From Bacteroidetes bacterium 4572_114 (GTDB lineage Bacteria > Bacteroidota > Bacteroidia > Bacteroidales > 4484-276): a stretch of DNA of 6,973 nt. The position numbers and the translations under genes are program-made. The first letter of the stretch is position 1. Each line of letters begins with the position of its first letter. The stretch spans positions 1 to 6,973 of the forward strand of contig NIVA01000092.1 in the NCBI GenBank assembly GCA_002254335.1, written 5' to 3'. Shown in pieces: positions 1 through 6,593 of this stretch. The notes below the pieces were generated by a model. It did not search any database and was not told the DNA's origin. It saw only the letters and a list, made by a program, of their open reading frames with translations.

Positions 1-369
1 GAAAAACTTTCGAAAGAAACCGGGTTGGAAATCAGCGATATGTATGGGGTGGTCACCTTTTATGCCCAATTCAGGCTCAACCCGGTTGGCAAGCATATTA
101 TCAAGGTTTGTCATGGTACGGCCTGCCATGTGCAAAATGCAACCAAAATTACCGAAGCACTGCAAGATGCGTTAAAGGTTGAGGACGGTGGCACTACCGA
201 TGACAGGATGTTTACCCTCGAATCGGTGGCCTGCCTCGGATGTTGTTCGCTGGCCCCGGTGATGATGACGGGCGGAAACACTTACGGCAAGCTTACAGGG
301 GCAAAGGCCGTGAGGATAGTGAAAAATATCAGAAAAGAAGAAAAAGAGAAGAAGGAGAAGAAAGAGTGA
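1..369 (+). CDS. stnA: Stn-type transhydrogenase subunit A, NuoE/HydC-like [2Fe-2S] protein (5' end outside window)
   Basis: The frame is open from the first base (EKLSKETGLEISDMYG...), so the N-terminus lies upstream; family members are usually about 150-165 residues and 122 are visible. A TTG at 25 is inside the conserved helix and is not the start. The thioredoxin-like fold of NuoE is recognisable from YGVVTFYAQF and from four cluster cysteines, numbered from the first visible codon: C37 and C42 (CHGTAC), then C78 and C82 (CLGCC followed by SLAPVM). In Complex I and HydABC this subunit binds one [2Fe-2S] cluster beside the FMN of the NuoF/HydB partner, which follows here as stnB. It should be cytoplasmic. 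The last residues form a highly charged Lys/Glu tail (RKEEKEKKEKKE) beyond the fold, coded by a purine run at about 325-366. The Stn assignment rests on the neighbours; alone it could be hydC or nuoE. Confidence 0.85.
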   Translation, partial: EKLSKETGLEISDMYGVVTFYAQFRLNPVGKHIIKVCHGTACHVQNATKITEALQDALKVEDGGTTDDRMFTLESVACLGCCSLAPVMMTGGNTYGKLTGAKAVRIVKNIRKEEKEKKEKKE

Positions 370-426
370 TGGAAAAATGGAAATCATTTGGGAGAGTACT
401 ATTTCCAGTATTCCACTATTCCAATC
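369..426 (+). repeat. 8-bp repeats and imperfect inverted repeat after stnA
   Basis: Three consecutive 8-mers, TTCCAGTA (403-410), TTCCACTA (411-418) and TTCCAATC (419-426), stand in tandem. Upstream, TGGAAAAA (370-377) and TGGAAATC (378-385) are similar units in the opposite orientation. Bases 369-384 can pair with 401-416 with about three mismatches around a 16-base loop, giving a hairpin just after the stnA stop codon. It has no T-run, so a classic terminator is unlikely. An ATG overlaps the stnA stop (TGATG, ATG at 369-371) and would code a 20-residue peptide, but that peptide is made of this repeat and is probably not a gene. Confidence 0.5.
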
Positions 427-460
427 ACTGATATCATGAATAACAAAAATAAAAATATTG

Positions 461-478
461 CCACCATCAAGTAGGTGG
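461..478 (+). other. small stem-loop between stnA and stnB
   Basis: CCACC (461-465) and GGTGG (474-478) form a perfect 5-bp stem around an 8-base loop. An AT-rich stretch (ATTTAATAAT) follows, and the MITE-like element begins there. It could act as a weak attenuator or RNA-stability hairpin for the stnA transcript. The stem is short and there is no proper T-tract, so the assignment is tentative. Confidence 0.25.
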
Positions 479-482
479 ATTT

Positions 483-638
483 AATAATGAGTCCGGTTTA
501 AAAACGAAGTTTTTGAAAATCAACGAAATTTTATTGTTTTAAAACACGTGATTACAAGATAATTAGAAACGCATATTAGCGCATCCATACGGACAAGTTT
601 AGCGGCTAAATATAGCTTTTTAGACTGGACTCAATAAT
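483..638 (+). mobile_element. MITE-like non-autonomous element, copy 1
   Basis: The 144-bp core (489-632) begins GAGTCCGGTTTAAAAA (489-504) and ends TTTTTAGACTGGACTC (617-632), which are 16-bp terminal inverted repeats with two mismatches. The core is flanked on both sides by the direct repeat AATAAT (483-488 and 633-638). A related copy with the same ends, flanking repeat and orientation lies at 6594-6771, and sequence similarity stops at AATAAT on both sides. No protein is encoded. Inside is a small hairpin (AAAAAC, GAA, GTTTTT at 500-514). The right end stops 10 bases before the stnB start codon, so the element supplies most of the stnB leader. It may be moved in trans by a transposase that recognises these ends, or be a long structured intergenic repeat. 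Confidence 0.65.
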
Positions 639-648
639 CGAATAAAAA

Positions 649-2427
649 ATGGAAAAAACCAAAGTTATAGTAGGTCTTGGGAGTTGCGGCATAGCTGCCG
701 GTGCCGGCAAAACCTATAAAAAGATACAGCAACTGTTAGAAGCCGAAAAACTGGATTTTGAGCTTAAAAAAACCAGTTGCATTGGTATGTGTTTCCGCGA
801 ACCGCTGGTGGAGATCGTTGACGAAACCGGCTCATACATTTACGGAAATATGGATGAGGACAGGGTCGTCGAGGTGATAGAAAAGCATGTGGTAAACCAC
901 AAACCCATTAAGGATTTTGTGGTCAAGACCGATCTTTTTGAAACACAAGACAAGAGCTTTTTTGACGACCAGGTGAAGATTGCCCTTAGGCATTGTGGCT
1001 ACATCGACCCCGAATCCATTGGCGAATATGAGGCCCACAATGGTTACGAAGCCATCAAGAAAATTGCCGATGAGGAAATCGGTCAGGAACAGGTAATTGA
1101 TATGGTGCTACACTCCGGGTTGCGTGGCCGTGGTGGCGGGGGCTTTCCCACAGGTATGAAATGGAGGTTTGCCCTAAACAGTTTATCCGAAAATAAATAC
1201 ATCATTTGTAATGCCGATGAAGGCGACCCCGGCGCGTTTATGGACAGGTCGTTGCTCGAAGGAGACCCCCATGCCGTGCTCGAAGGGATGATTATTGGGG
1301 CCTATGCCATTGGTGCAACAGATGGGGTGATCTACTGCCGTGCCGAGTACCCGTTGGCCATCACAAGGCTGAATATTGCCATCGAACAAGCACGCGACCG
1401 GGGCTATCTCGGCGACCACATCATGGGCATCGAAGGGTTTTGCTTTGATATTTATGTTAAGGAAGGGGCCGGTGCTTTTGTTTGTGGCGAGGAGACAGCT
1501 TTGATTGCATCAGTTGAAGGTGAACGCGGTATGCCCCGCAAGCGCCCACCTTTCCCTGCTGTTTCAGGGCTTTGGAAAAAACCGACAAACATCAATAATG
1601 TTGAAACATGGGCCAATATACCGTGGATCATTACTAATGGCCCGGAGGCCTATGCCAAATACGGTACCGAAAAATCAAAAGGGACCAAAGTGTTTGCCCT
1701 TGCCGGAAAGATCAACAATTCGGGCCTTGTGGAAGTCCCCATGGGGATGAGCATCCGTGATATAATTTTTAAGCTGGGCGGCGGTATCCCCGAAGGTAAA
1801 AAATTTAAGGCCGTTCAGTTGGGCGGCCCTTCGGGGGGGTGCATCCCAGAATACCTGTCCGATACAATTGTCGATTACGATTCGGTGAACGCCACAGGCG
1901 CCATCATGGGCTCGGGCGGCATGGTGGTAATGGACGAAAACACTTGTATGGTCGATGTGGCTAAATTCTTCCTCAGGTTCACCAACAGCGAAAGTTGTGG
2001 GAAATGTACTTTCTGCCGTATCGGCACCAAAAGGATGCTCGAAATACTTGAACGGATTACCGAAGGCAAAGGTGAAGAGGGTGATATTGAAAAACTGGAG
2101 GAACTGGCCTATCAAATTAAAGATAGCTCCCTATGTGGCCTTGGGCAAACCGCGCCCAACCCGGTACTTACAACCTTAAAATACTTCAGGGACGAATACA
2201 CTGCCCATATCATCGAAAAGAAATGCCCGGCAAAAGCTTGCAAAAACCTGCTCACTTACGAGATTATTGAAGATAAATGCACCGGATGTACCGTATGCGC
2301 CCGGAAGTGTCCGGTCAATGCCATTGCCGGCGAAAGGAAACAGCCCCATGTTATCGACCAGGAGGTTTGTATCCACTGCGGCGATTGCTACTCAGTGTGT
2401 AAATTCGATGCTATAACCGTGTCATGA
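649..2427 (+). CDS. stnB: Stn-type transhydrogenase subunit B, NuoF/HydB-like NAD(H)-FMN iron-sulfur subunit
   Basis: This 592-residue protein has HydB architecture. Residues 1-90 are a thioredoxin-like ferredoxin domain with C13 (GSCGIAAGA), C44 and C48 (CIGMC). The NuoF core follows: GLRGRGGGGFPTGMKW (157-172) and the NADEGDPGAFM (188-198) and EGAGAFVCGEET (272-283) motifs bind FMN and NAD(H). The NuoF-type [4Fe-4S] ligands are C450, C453, C456 and C496. A His/Cys group (H520, C526, C531) resembles the metal site described in HydB proteins. A C-terminal two-cluster ferredoxin has C544/C547/C550/C554 and C574/C577/C580/C584. The ATG is fixed by an in-frame TAA two codons upstream, and its leader is A-rich with no Shine-Dalgarno. 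In the HydBC and StnAB systems this subunit holds the bifurcating FMN and splits electrons between NAD(H) and ferredoxin. The frame is intact. Alone it could serve a HydABC hydrogenase, but the next gene argues for Stn. Confidence 0.9.
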   Translation: MEKTKVIVGLGSCGIAAGAGKTYKKIQQLLEAEKLDFELKKTSCIGMCFREPLVEIVDETGSYIYGNMDEDRVVEVIEKHVVNHKPIKDFVVKTDLFETQDKSFFDDQVKIALRHCGYIDPESIGEYEAHNGYEAIKKIADEEIGQEQVIDMVLHSGLRGRGGGGFPTGMKWRFALNSLSENKYIICNADEGDPGAFMDRSLLEGDPHAVLEGMIIGAYAIGATDGVIYCRAEYPLAITRLNIAIEQARDRGYLGDHIMGIEGFCFDIYVKEGAGAFVCGEETALIASVEGERGMPRKRPPFPAVSGLWKKPTNINNVETWANIPWIITNGPEAYAKYGTEKSKGTKVFALAGKINNSGLVEVPMGMSIRDIIFKLGGGIPEGKKFKAVQLGGPSGGCIPEYLSDTIVDYDSVNATGAIMGSGGMVVMDENTCMVDVAKFFLRFTNSESCGKCTFCRIGTKRMLEILERITEGKGEEGDIEKLEELAYQIKDSSLCGLGQTAPNPVLTTLKYFRDEYTAHIIEKKCPAKACKNLLTYEIIEDKCTGCTVCARKCPVNAIAGERKQPHVIDQEVCIHCGDCYSVCKFDAITVS

Positions 2428-2482
2428 TTTTTAATGATAAAATGATATATCTAAAAGATTTTACACATTAAATCATTGAAGT

Positions 2483-2692
2483 ATAAGGCGAAAAGGCGAT
2501 AAGGAGTCAAGGGAACAATGCGACAAGGGGGCAAGGCGATAAGGGAACAATGCGACAAGGGAACAATGCGATAAGGGTGCAAGGCGATAAGGGTGCAAGG
2601 CGATAAGGGTGCAAGGCGATAAGGGAACAATGCGATAAGGGAACAAGGCGATAAGGGAACAAGGCGATAAGGGGGCAAGGCGATAAGGGGGG
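2483..2692 (+). repeat. purine-rich 16-bp tandem repeat array
   Basis: A GCGA core recurs at an exact 16-bp spacing, with its C at 2521, 2537, 2553, 2569, 2585, 2601, 2617, 2633, 2649, 2665 and 2681. Degenerate units extend it upstream to about 2483, making about 13 in all. Each unit is two related 8-mers, AAGGG(aac/tgc/ggc) and AA(G/T)GCGA(T/C), which implies an older 8-bp repeat. Unit variants are interspersed, so copies have been exchanged or expanded unevenly. The strands are strongly asymmetric, with purines mostly on the + strand. There are no unique spacers. Minus-strand open frames here only translate the repeat and are not genes. The 55 bases between the stnB stop and the array hold nothing recognisable except one unit-like ATCATTGAAG (2472-2481) of the next array. 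Confidence 0.9.
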
Positions 2693-2797
2693 AATCATTG
2701 AAGCATTAAAGCATTACATCATTGAAGCATTACATCATTGAAGCATTACATCATTAAAGCATTACATCATTGAAGCATTACATCATTGAAACATTTC
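2693..2797 (+). repeat. AT-rich 16-bp tandem repeat array
   Basis: Directly after the purine array, units of ATCATTGAAGCATTAC start at 2718, 2734, 2750, 2766 and 2782, exactly 16 bp apart. The unit at 2750 has ATCATTAA and the last decays into ACATTT. An earlier unit at 2694 is followed by an extra 8-bp half (AGCATTAC-like, 2710-2717), giving 24-bp spacing there. Each unit is two 8-mers, ATCATTGA and AGCATTAC. The 45 bases after the array, up to the stnC start, are A/T-rich with no ribosome-binding consensus. Confidence 0.9.
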
Positions 2798-2842
2798 CCC
2801 AAAATAGTATTAAATTTTTAACCAAAAAGACCTACATAGAAA

Positions 2843-5800
2843 ATGAACCACAGTTTAAATATTTTACTCAACGGAAAAATAGTTAGCGGAAACCCGGGAG
2901 AAACCATTCTTTCTTTGGCCGAACGTAACGGTTTTCATATACCCACTTTATGTAACGACCCACGGTTAGAACCCTATTCCTCCTGCTATCTATGCGTGGT
3001 TGAGGTGCAAGGTGTTCGTGGGCTGCAGCCTTCTTGTTCCACTAAGATTATGGAAGGGATGAAGATTGAGACCGATAATCCCCGCGTCCATAAAGCACGA
3101 AAAACGGCCCTCGACCTCCTCGTTAGCAACCACTATGCCGATTGCATTGCCCCATGCAAGGAAACCTGTCCTGCCGGGGTTGATGTGCAAGGCTACATTT
3201 CGTTGATCGAAAAAGGGCTGTACAGCGAGGCCATTGGATTGATAAAAGAAGTAAACCCGTTACCGGCAATTTGTGGCCGGGTTTGCGTGAGGCCCTGCGA
3301 AGCTGCCTGCCGCAGAAACCTGCTGGGCGAAGGCGCCGCCGTTGGGATTGATTATATGAAAAGGTTTGCTGCCGATAAAGACCTTGTATCAGATAACCAT
3401 TATAAACCCGAAGTTGCCCCGTCAACCGGAAAAAAAGTGGCCATTATTGGTGCCGGCCCTGGTGGTTTGTCGTGTGCATATTTCCTGCAGCAAAAAGGCC
3501 ATCAGTGCGATATTTTTGAGGCCGGCCCTCAACCTGGTGGATGGTTACGTTACGGTATCCCCGAATACAGGCTGCCAAACGATATAATTGATAAAGAGGT
3601 TGAAGCAGTTACTGAATTGGGCACCAGGATTTTTTACAATCGGAAATTTGGGGACAGCCCAGGTTATGGGGAATTACAAGAACGCTATGATTCGGTAATC
3701 CTCACAATTGGCTCGCAAAGAGGCACACTGATTGGCTGCGAAGGCGATGATGCCGAAAATGTTTTTTCAGGGATCGACTTCCTGAGAAATATGGAAATGA
3801 CAGGCCAGCGCTACGACTTCAAAGGGAAAACCGTAGCTGTTGTAGGTGGTGGAAATACTGCCATGGACTGCTGCCGTACTTCGAAACGTTGTGGGTCGGA
3901 AAAGGTTTATGTTATTTACAGGCGCACCGAAAAGGAGATGCCTGCCAATCCCATCGAAATACATGAATCCAAACTTGAAGGTGTTGAATACCTTTTCCTC
4001 ACCAATCCTACAAAAGTTAATAAAAATGAGGATAATACAGTAAAATCCATCACCTGTCTGAAAATGGAACTGGGGGAGCCGGATGCCTCAGGCCGCCGCC
4101 GCCCAATCCCCATCGAAGGTTCCGAATTTGAGTTGGAAATGGATTATATCCTGGCTGCCATCGGCCAGAAAACCAATGTGGAATTTCTTGAAAATGTAAA
4201 TCAATCCTCACAAAACGGCGAATTGAAGACCAACCGTTGGGGTGATATCGATTGCGATAAAAATACTTTGCAAACGGGTATCGATTCCATGTTTGCTGCC
4301 GGTGACGGGGTCAGTGGGCCGGCAACTATTATTGAGGCAATTGCCCAGGCAAAAACAGCCTCCCTGAGTTGTCATCAATATTTAACCGGACAGGCAGTTG
4401 AACCTGAAAAGAAGGAGTTTATAAGCCGTAAAGATAATTTTGCCAAACAGGACCCCAACAACTACATTGGCCGTTACCAGGAACAGTTAAGGCACGAAAT
4501 GCCAACACTGTCCCCCGATAAAAGAAGTAATTTTGATGAAGTGGAGCTGGGGTACGAAAACGAAGAAGTTACTTTGCAGGAAACAAAAAGGTGCCTCGAA
4601 TGTGGGTGCAGTGCGGTTTTTACCTGCGACCTGAAAGAGTACAGTACCGAGTATAATGCCGACCAGGGTAAATTTGAGGGCGACTTTAAAGAGTACGAAG
4701 TTGACTACTCCCATCCCTACATCGAAATCGACAACAACAAGTGCATCCTGTGTTCAAGGTGTATCAGGATTTGTAAGCAGGTGGTTGGTGCCAATGCACT
4801 GGGTTTGGTCAACCGGGGTTTCGAAACTTATGTTGCACCAAGCCTGGGCGCATCCTTGACCGACACTACCTGTGAGTCGTGCGGGATGTGCATTTCGGCA
4901 TGTCCCACCGGGGCCATTAGCGAAAATGTTAATTTCAAACCGGGGCCTGTCCGCTTTAAAACTATCGAAACAATTGATAATTATGGGTCGGAAGGTTTTG
5001 AGATAAACCTGCACCACAGGGCCGGCTTTTTCATGCAGGCCACAGGTCGCAAGGGCGATATAAATAAAGATGGGAACATCGGCCGCCAGGCTAAATTCGG
5101 ATATAAATACCTTAACGATCCATCAAGGGTCATGAACCCTTTGCTTAAAAGAAATGGTAAATTTGAGGAGATAAGTTTCGATCAGGCTTACAATATTATC
5201 ACCGAAAAGGTAAAGGCCGTACAGGCTGATGAAAATGCCTTTTTTGGCGGGGCACGCCTCACCAACGAAGAGTTGTACATGATACAGAAACTTGCAAGGG
5301 CAGGGGCGAAAACAAATAATGTGAACACTTTCCACTATTTAGGCCGCGGTATTGGTTATGGTCAAAACTCCATGGCCAATGTCCCCTTCGGCGATATTAA
5401 AAACGCCAGTAAGATCGTGATCCTGGGTTCAACATTAAATATGGACCACCCCCTGGTAAACCACATGATCTTCAATGCCCGCAACCGTTTTAATGTCCCC
5501 GTCGAACTAATCACAACACAAGATGAGTGTGGCCTCGATCATAAGGTGGACAAGGTTCACAGGATAAAATCATATTACCATTTTGTAAAAGCTGTTAACT
5601 ATTATATCCTGTCCAGCGGATTGCAAAACCAAATGTTCATCAACGATCGTTCACTGGAATATGAGGATTACAAATCGAAATTACTGGCTGAGGATTTTGA
5701 TGAATTATTTGAAAAATCCGGGGTTTGTTGTATTGATGAAATGGCAGAATTTGCAAAAGGCTTCAACAACGAGATGAACGGCATACTTGTGTTTTCAGAA

Positions 5801-6544
5801 AAAGAGATGTCGTCAAACGTAAGTTTCGAGCTGTTTAACATGGCCATTATCACTGGCAAATTAGGCAAAAGCTCACAGGGCATCATTGCGCTAAAGGAGA
5901 AAAATAATTCGCAGGGGATAATTGATATGGGCGTTTGCCACAGGGCAGCCCCCGGGTTCCAGCCTTATGACAATCCGCAGGTTATCCAAAAATTGAAGAT
6001 AAAATGGGGGGTTGAAGATATCCCTTCAAATATCAACAGCCCCTATAAATTGCTTAAGCAAAATATGTTGAAAAATATTTTCGTTTTTGGTGAAGACCCA
6101 ATGGGTTGTGCAATTGACAAGAAAGAGGTGGAGGGCTGGTTTGATAAGCTTGATTTTGTTATGGTCCAGGATTATTTTATTACAGACACCGCAAAAAAAG
6201 CCGACCTGATAATGCCGGCATCACTGCCGTGGGAAACCGGGGGCAGTTTTACGAATACACAAAAGCATATCCAGAAATTTGAAAAGCAAATAGGACCGGC
6301 AATCGAGAAAACAGGGCCACAACAACTTATCGACCTAATGGCCAAATTTGGGCTTACAGGAATATCAAGCATGGAAGAGGCCCTTTGGGAGATGTTCAGC
6401 CTGTTGCCGCCACCCTCAGACCCCGAAACACGCAAATACCATCTTCGCCATACAAAGCACGACAACTTCAACCGCATGTTCAACCATGGGTGCGATATTG
6501 TAAACAAACGGTTTGATGAGGAGTTTGAGGAGGCATTTGAGTAA
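2843..6544 (+). CDS. stnC: Stn-type transhydrogenase subunit C: NuoG-like / GltD-like NADP(H) fusion with degenerate molybdopterin domain
   Basis: This 1233-residue fusion reads, in order, as follows. Residues 1-80 are a NuoG-type [2Fe-2S] domain (C37, C48, C51, C65). Residues 97-160 carry cluster motifs H97/C101/C105/C109 and C144/C148/C152/C156, as at the GltD N-terminus. Residues 197-515 are the GltD/NfnB flavoprotein: FAD-binding GAGPGG (203-208) with E226, GGWLRYGIPEYRLP (232-245), NADP(H)-binding GGGNTAMD (335-342), YRR (359-361) suited to the 2'-phosphate, and AAGD (485-488). C584/C587/C589/C595 may hold another cluster. A two-cluster ferredoxin (C634-C644, C677-C687) follows. From about 720 the fold resembles formate dehydrogenase, but no Fe-S cysteines are seen at its start, G834 replaces the catalytic Cys/Sec, and the C-terminal cofactor domain is missing. 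An in-frame TAG two codons upstream fixes the ATG. In Stn this subunit exchanges electrons with NADP(H) but does not itself bifurcate. The frame is intact. Confidence 0.88.
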   Translation: MNHSLNILLNGKIVSGNPGETILSLAERNGFHIPTLCNDPRLEPYSSCYLCVVEVQGVRGLQPSCSTKIMEGMKIETDNPRVHKARKTALDLLVSNHYADCIAPCKETCPAGVDVQGYISLIEKGLYSEAIGLIKEVNPLPAICGRVCVRPCEAACRRNLLGEGAAVGIDYMKRFAADKDLVSDNHYKPEVAPSTGKKVAIIGAGPGGLSCAYFLQQKGHQCDIFEAGPQPGGWLRYGIPEYRLPNDIIDKEVEAVTELGTRIFYNRKFGDSPGYGELQERYDSVILTIGSQRGTLIGCEGDDAENVFSGIDFLRNMEMTGQRYDFKGKTVAVVGGGNTAMDCCRTSKRCGSEKVYVIYRRTEKEMPANPIEIHESKLEGVEYLFLTNPTKVNKNEDNTVKSITCLKMELGEPDASGRRRPIPIEGSEFELEMDYILAAIGQKTNVEFLENVNQSSQNGELKTNRWGDIDCDKNTLQTGIDSMFAAGDGVSGPATIIEAIAQAKTASLSCHQYLTGQAVEPEKKEFISRKDNFAKQDPNNYIGRYQEQLRHEMPTLSPDKRSNFDEVELGYENEEVTLQETKRCLECGCSAVFTCDLKEYSTEYNADQGKFEGDFKEYEVDYSHPYIEIDNNKCILCSRCIRICKQVVGANALGLVNRGFETYVAPSLGASLTDTTCESCGMCISACPTGAISENVNFKPGPVRFKTIETIDNYGSEGFEINLHHRAGFFMQATGRKGDINKDGNIGRQAKFGYKYLNDPSRVMNPLLKRNGKFEEISFDQAYNIITEKVKAVQADENAFFGGARLTNEELYMIQKLARAGAKTNNVNTFHYLGRGIGYGQNSMANVPFGDIKNASKIVILGSTLNMDHPLVNHMIFNARNRFNVPVELITTQDECGLDHKVDKVHRIKSYYHFVKAVNYYILSSGLQNQMFINDRSLEYEDYKSKLLAEDFDELFEKSGVCCIDEMAEFAKGFNNEMNGILVFSEKEMSSNVSFELFNMAIITGKLGKSSQGIIALKEKNNSQGIIDMGVCHRAAPGFQPYDNPQVIQKLKIKWGVEDIPSNINSPYKLLKQNMLKNIFVFGEDPMGCAIDKKEVEGWFDKLDFVMVQDYFITDTAKKADLIMPASLPWETGGSFTNTQKHIQKFEKQIGPAIEKTGPQQLIDLMAKFGLTGISSMEEALWEMFSLLPPPSDPETRKYHLRHTKHDNFNRMFNHGCDIVNKRFDEEFEEAFE

Positions 6545-6566
6545 GGAAGTTAGATAACAAAGATTA

Positions 6567-6591
6567 CCCTTATTTAATTAAAAGGGCTTTT
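6567..6591 (+). terminator. weak hairpin after stnC, possible terminator
   Basis: CCCTT (6567-6571) pairs with AAGGG (6582-6586) around a 10-base AT-rich loop and is followed by CTTTT. It begins 22 bases after the stnC stop codon, a normal distance for an intrinsic terminator. The stem is only 5 bp and the T-run is short. The long inverted repeat of the element just downstream could also end or protect the transcript. Confidence 0.35.
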
Positions 6592-6593
6592 AC

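Noticed and set aside
25..27. TTG as the start of the first gene
   Set aside because: Conserved NuoE helix residues continue upstream to base 1, so the true start lies outside the window.
369..431. 20-residue peptide overlapping the stnA stop codon (TGATG)
   Set aside because: The coupling geometry is attractive, but the sequence is 8-bp repeats and the peptide resembles nothing known to me.
1675..2115. 146-codon minus-strand open frame inside stnB
   Set aside because: It is antisense to a strongly conserved NuoF core and has no recognisable domain.
649..2427. HydB of a HydABC bifurcating hydrogenase
   Set aside because: StnB alone fits HydB, but the partner gene has no H-cluster domain and instead has a GltD-like NADP(H) module.
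2451..2698. Minus-strand open frames of 75 and 63 codons with repeating Pro/Leu/Ser peptides
   Set aside because: They are translations of the 16-bp tandem array, with a 16-residue period expected from 3 x 16 bp, and show no independent coding signal.
2483..2797. CRISPR array
   Set aside because: Units are short and contiguous with no unique spacers of constant length, and no cas genes are nearby.
2786..2818. Promoter for stnC (TTG at 2786 and TAAATTTT at 2811)
   Set aside because: The -7 box misses the final G of TAnnTTTG, the spacer is long, and one end lies in the tandem repeat, so support is too thin.
2843..6544. Active formate dehydrogenase alpha subunit or selenoprotein
   Set aside because: The catalytic Cys/Sec position is Gly, cofactor cysteines and the C-terminal domain are missing, and there is no in-frame TGA before the stop codon.
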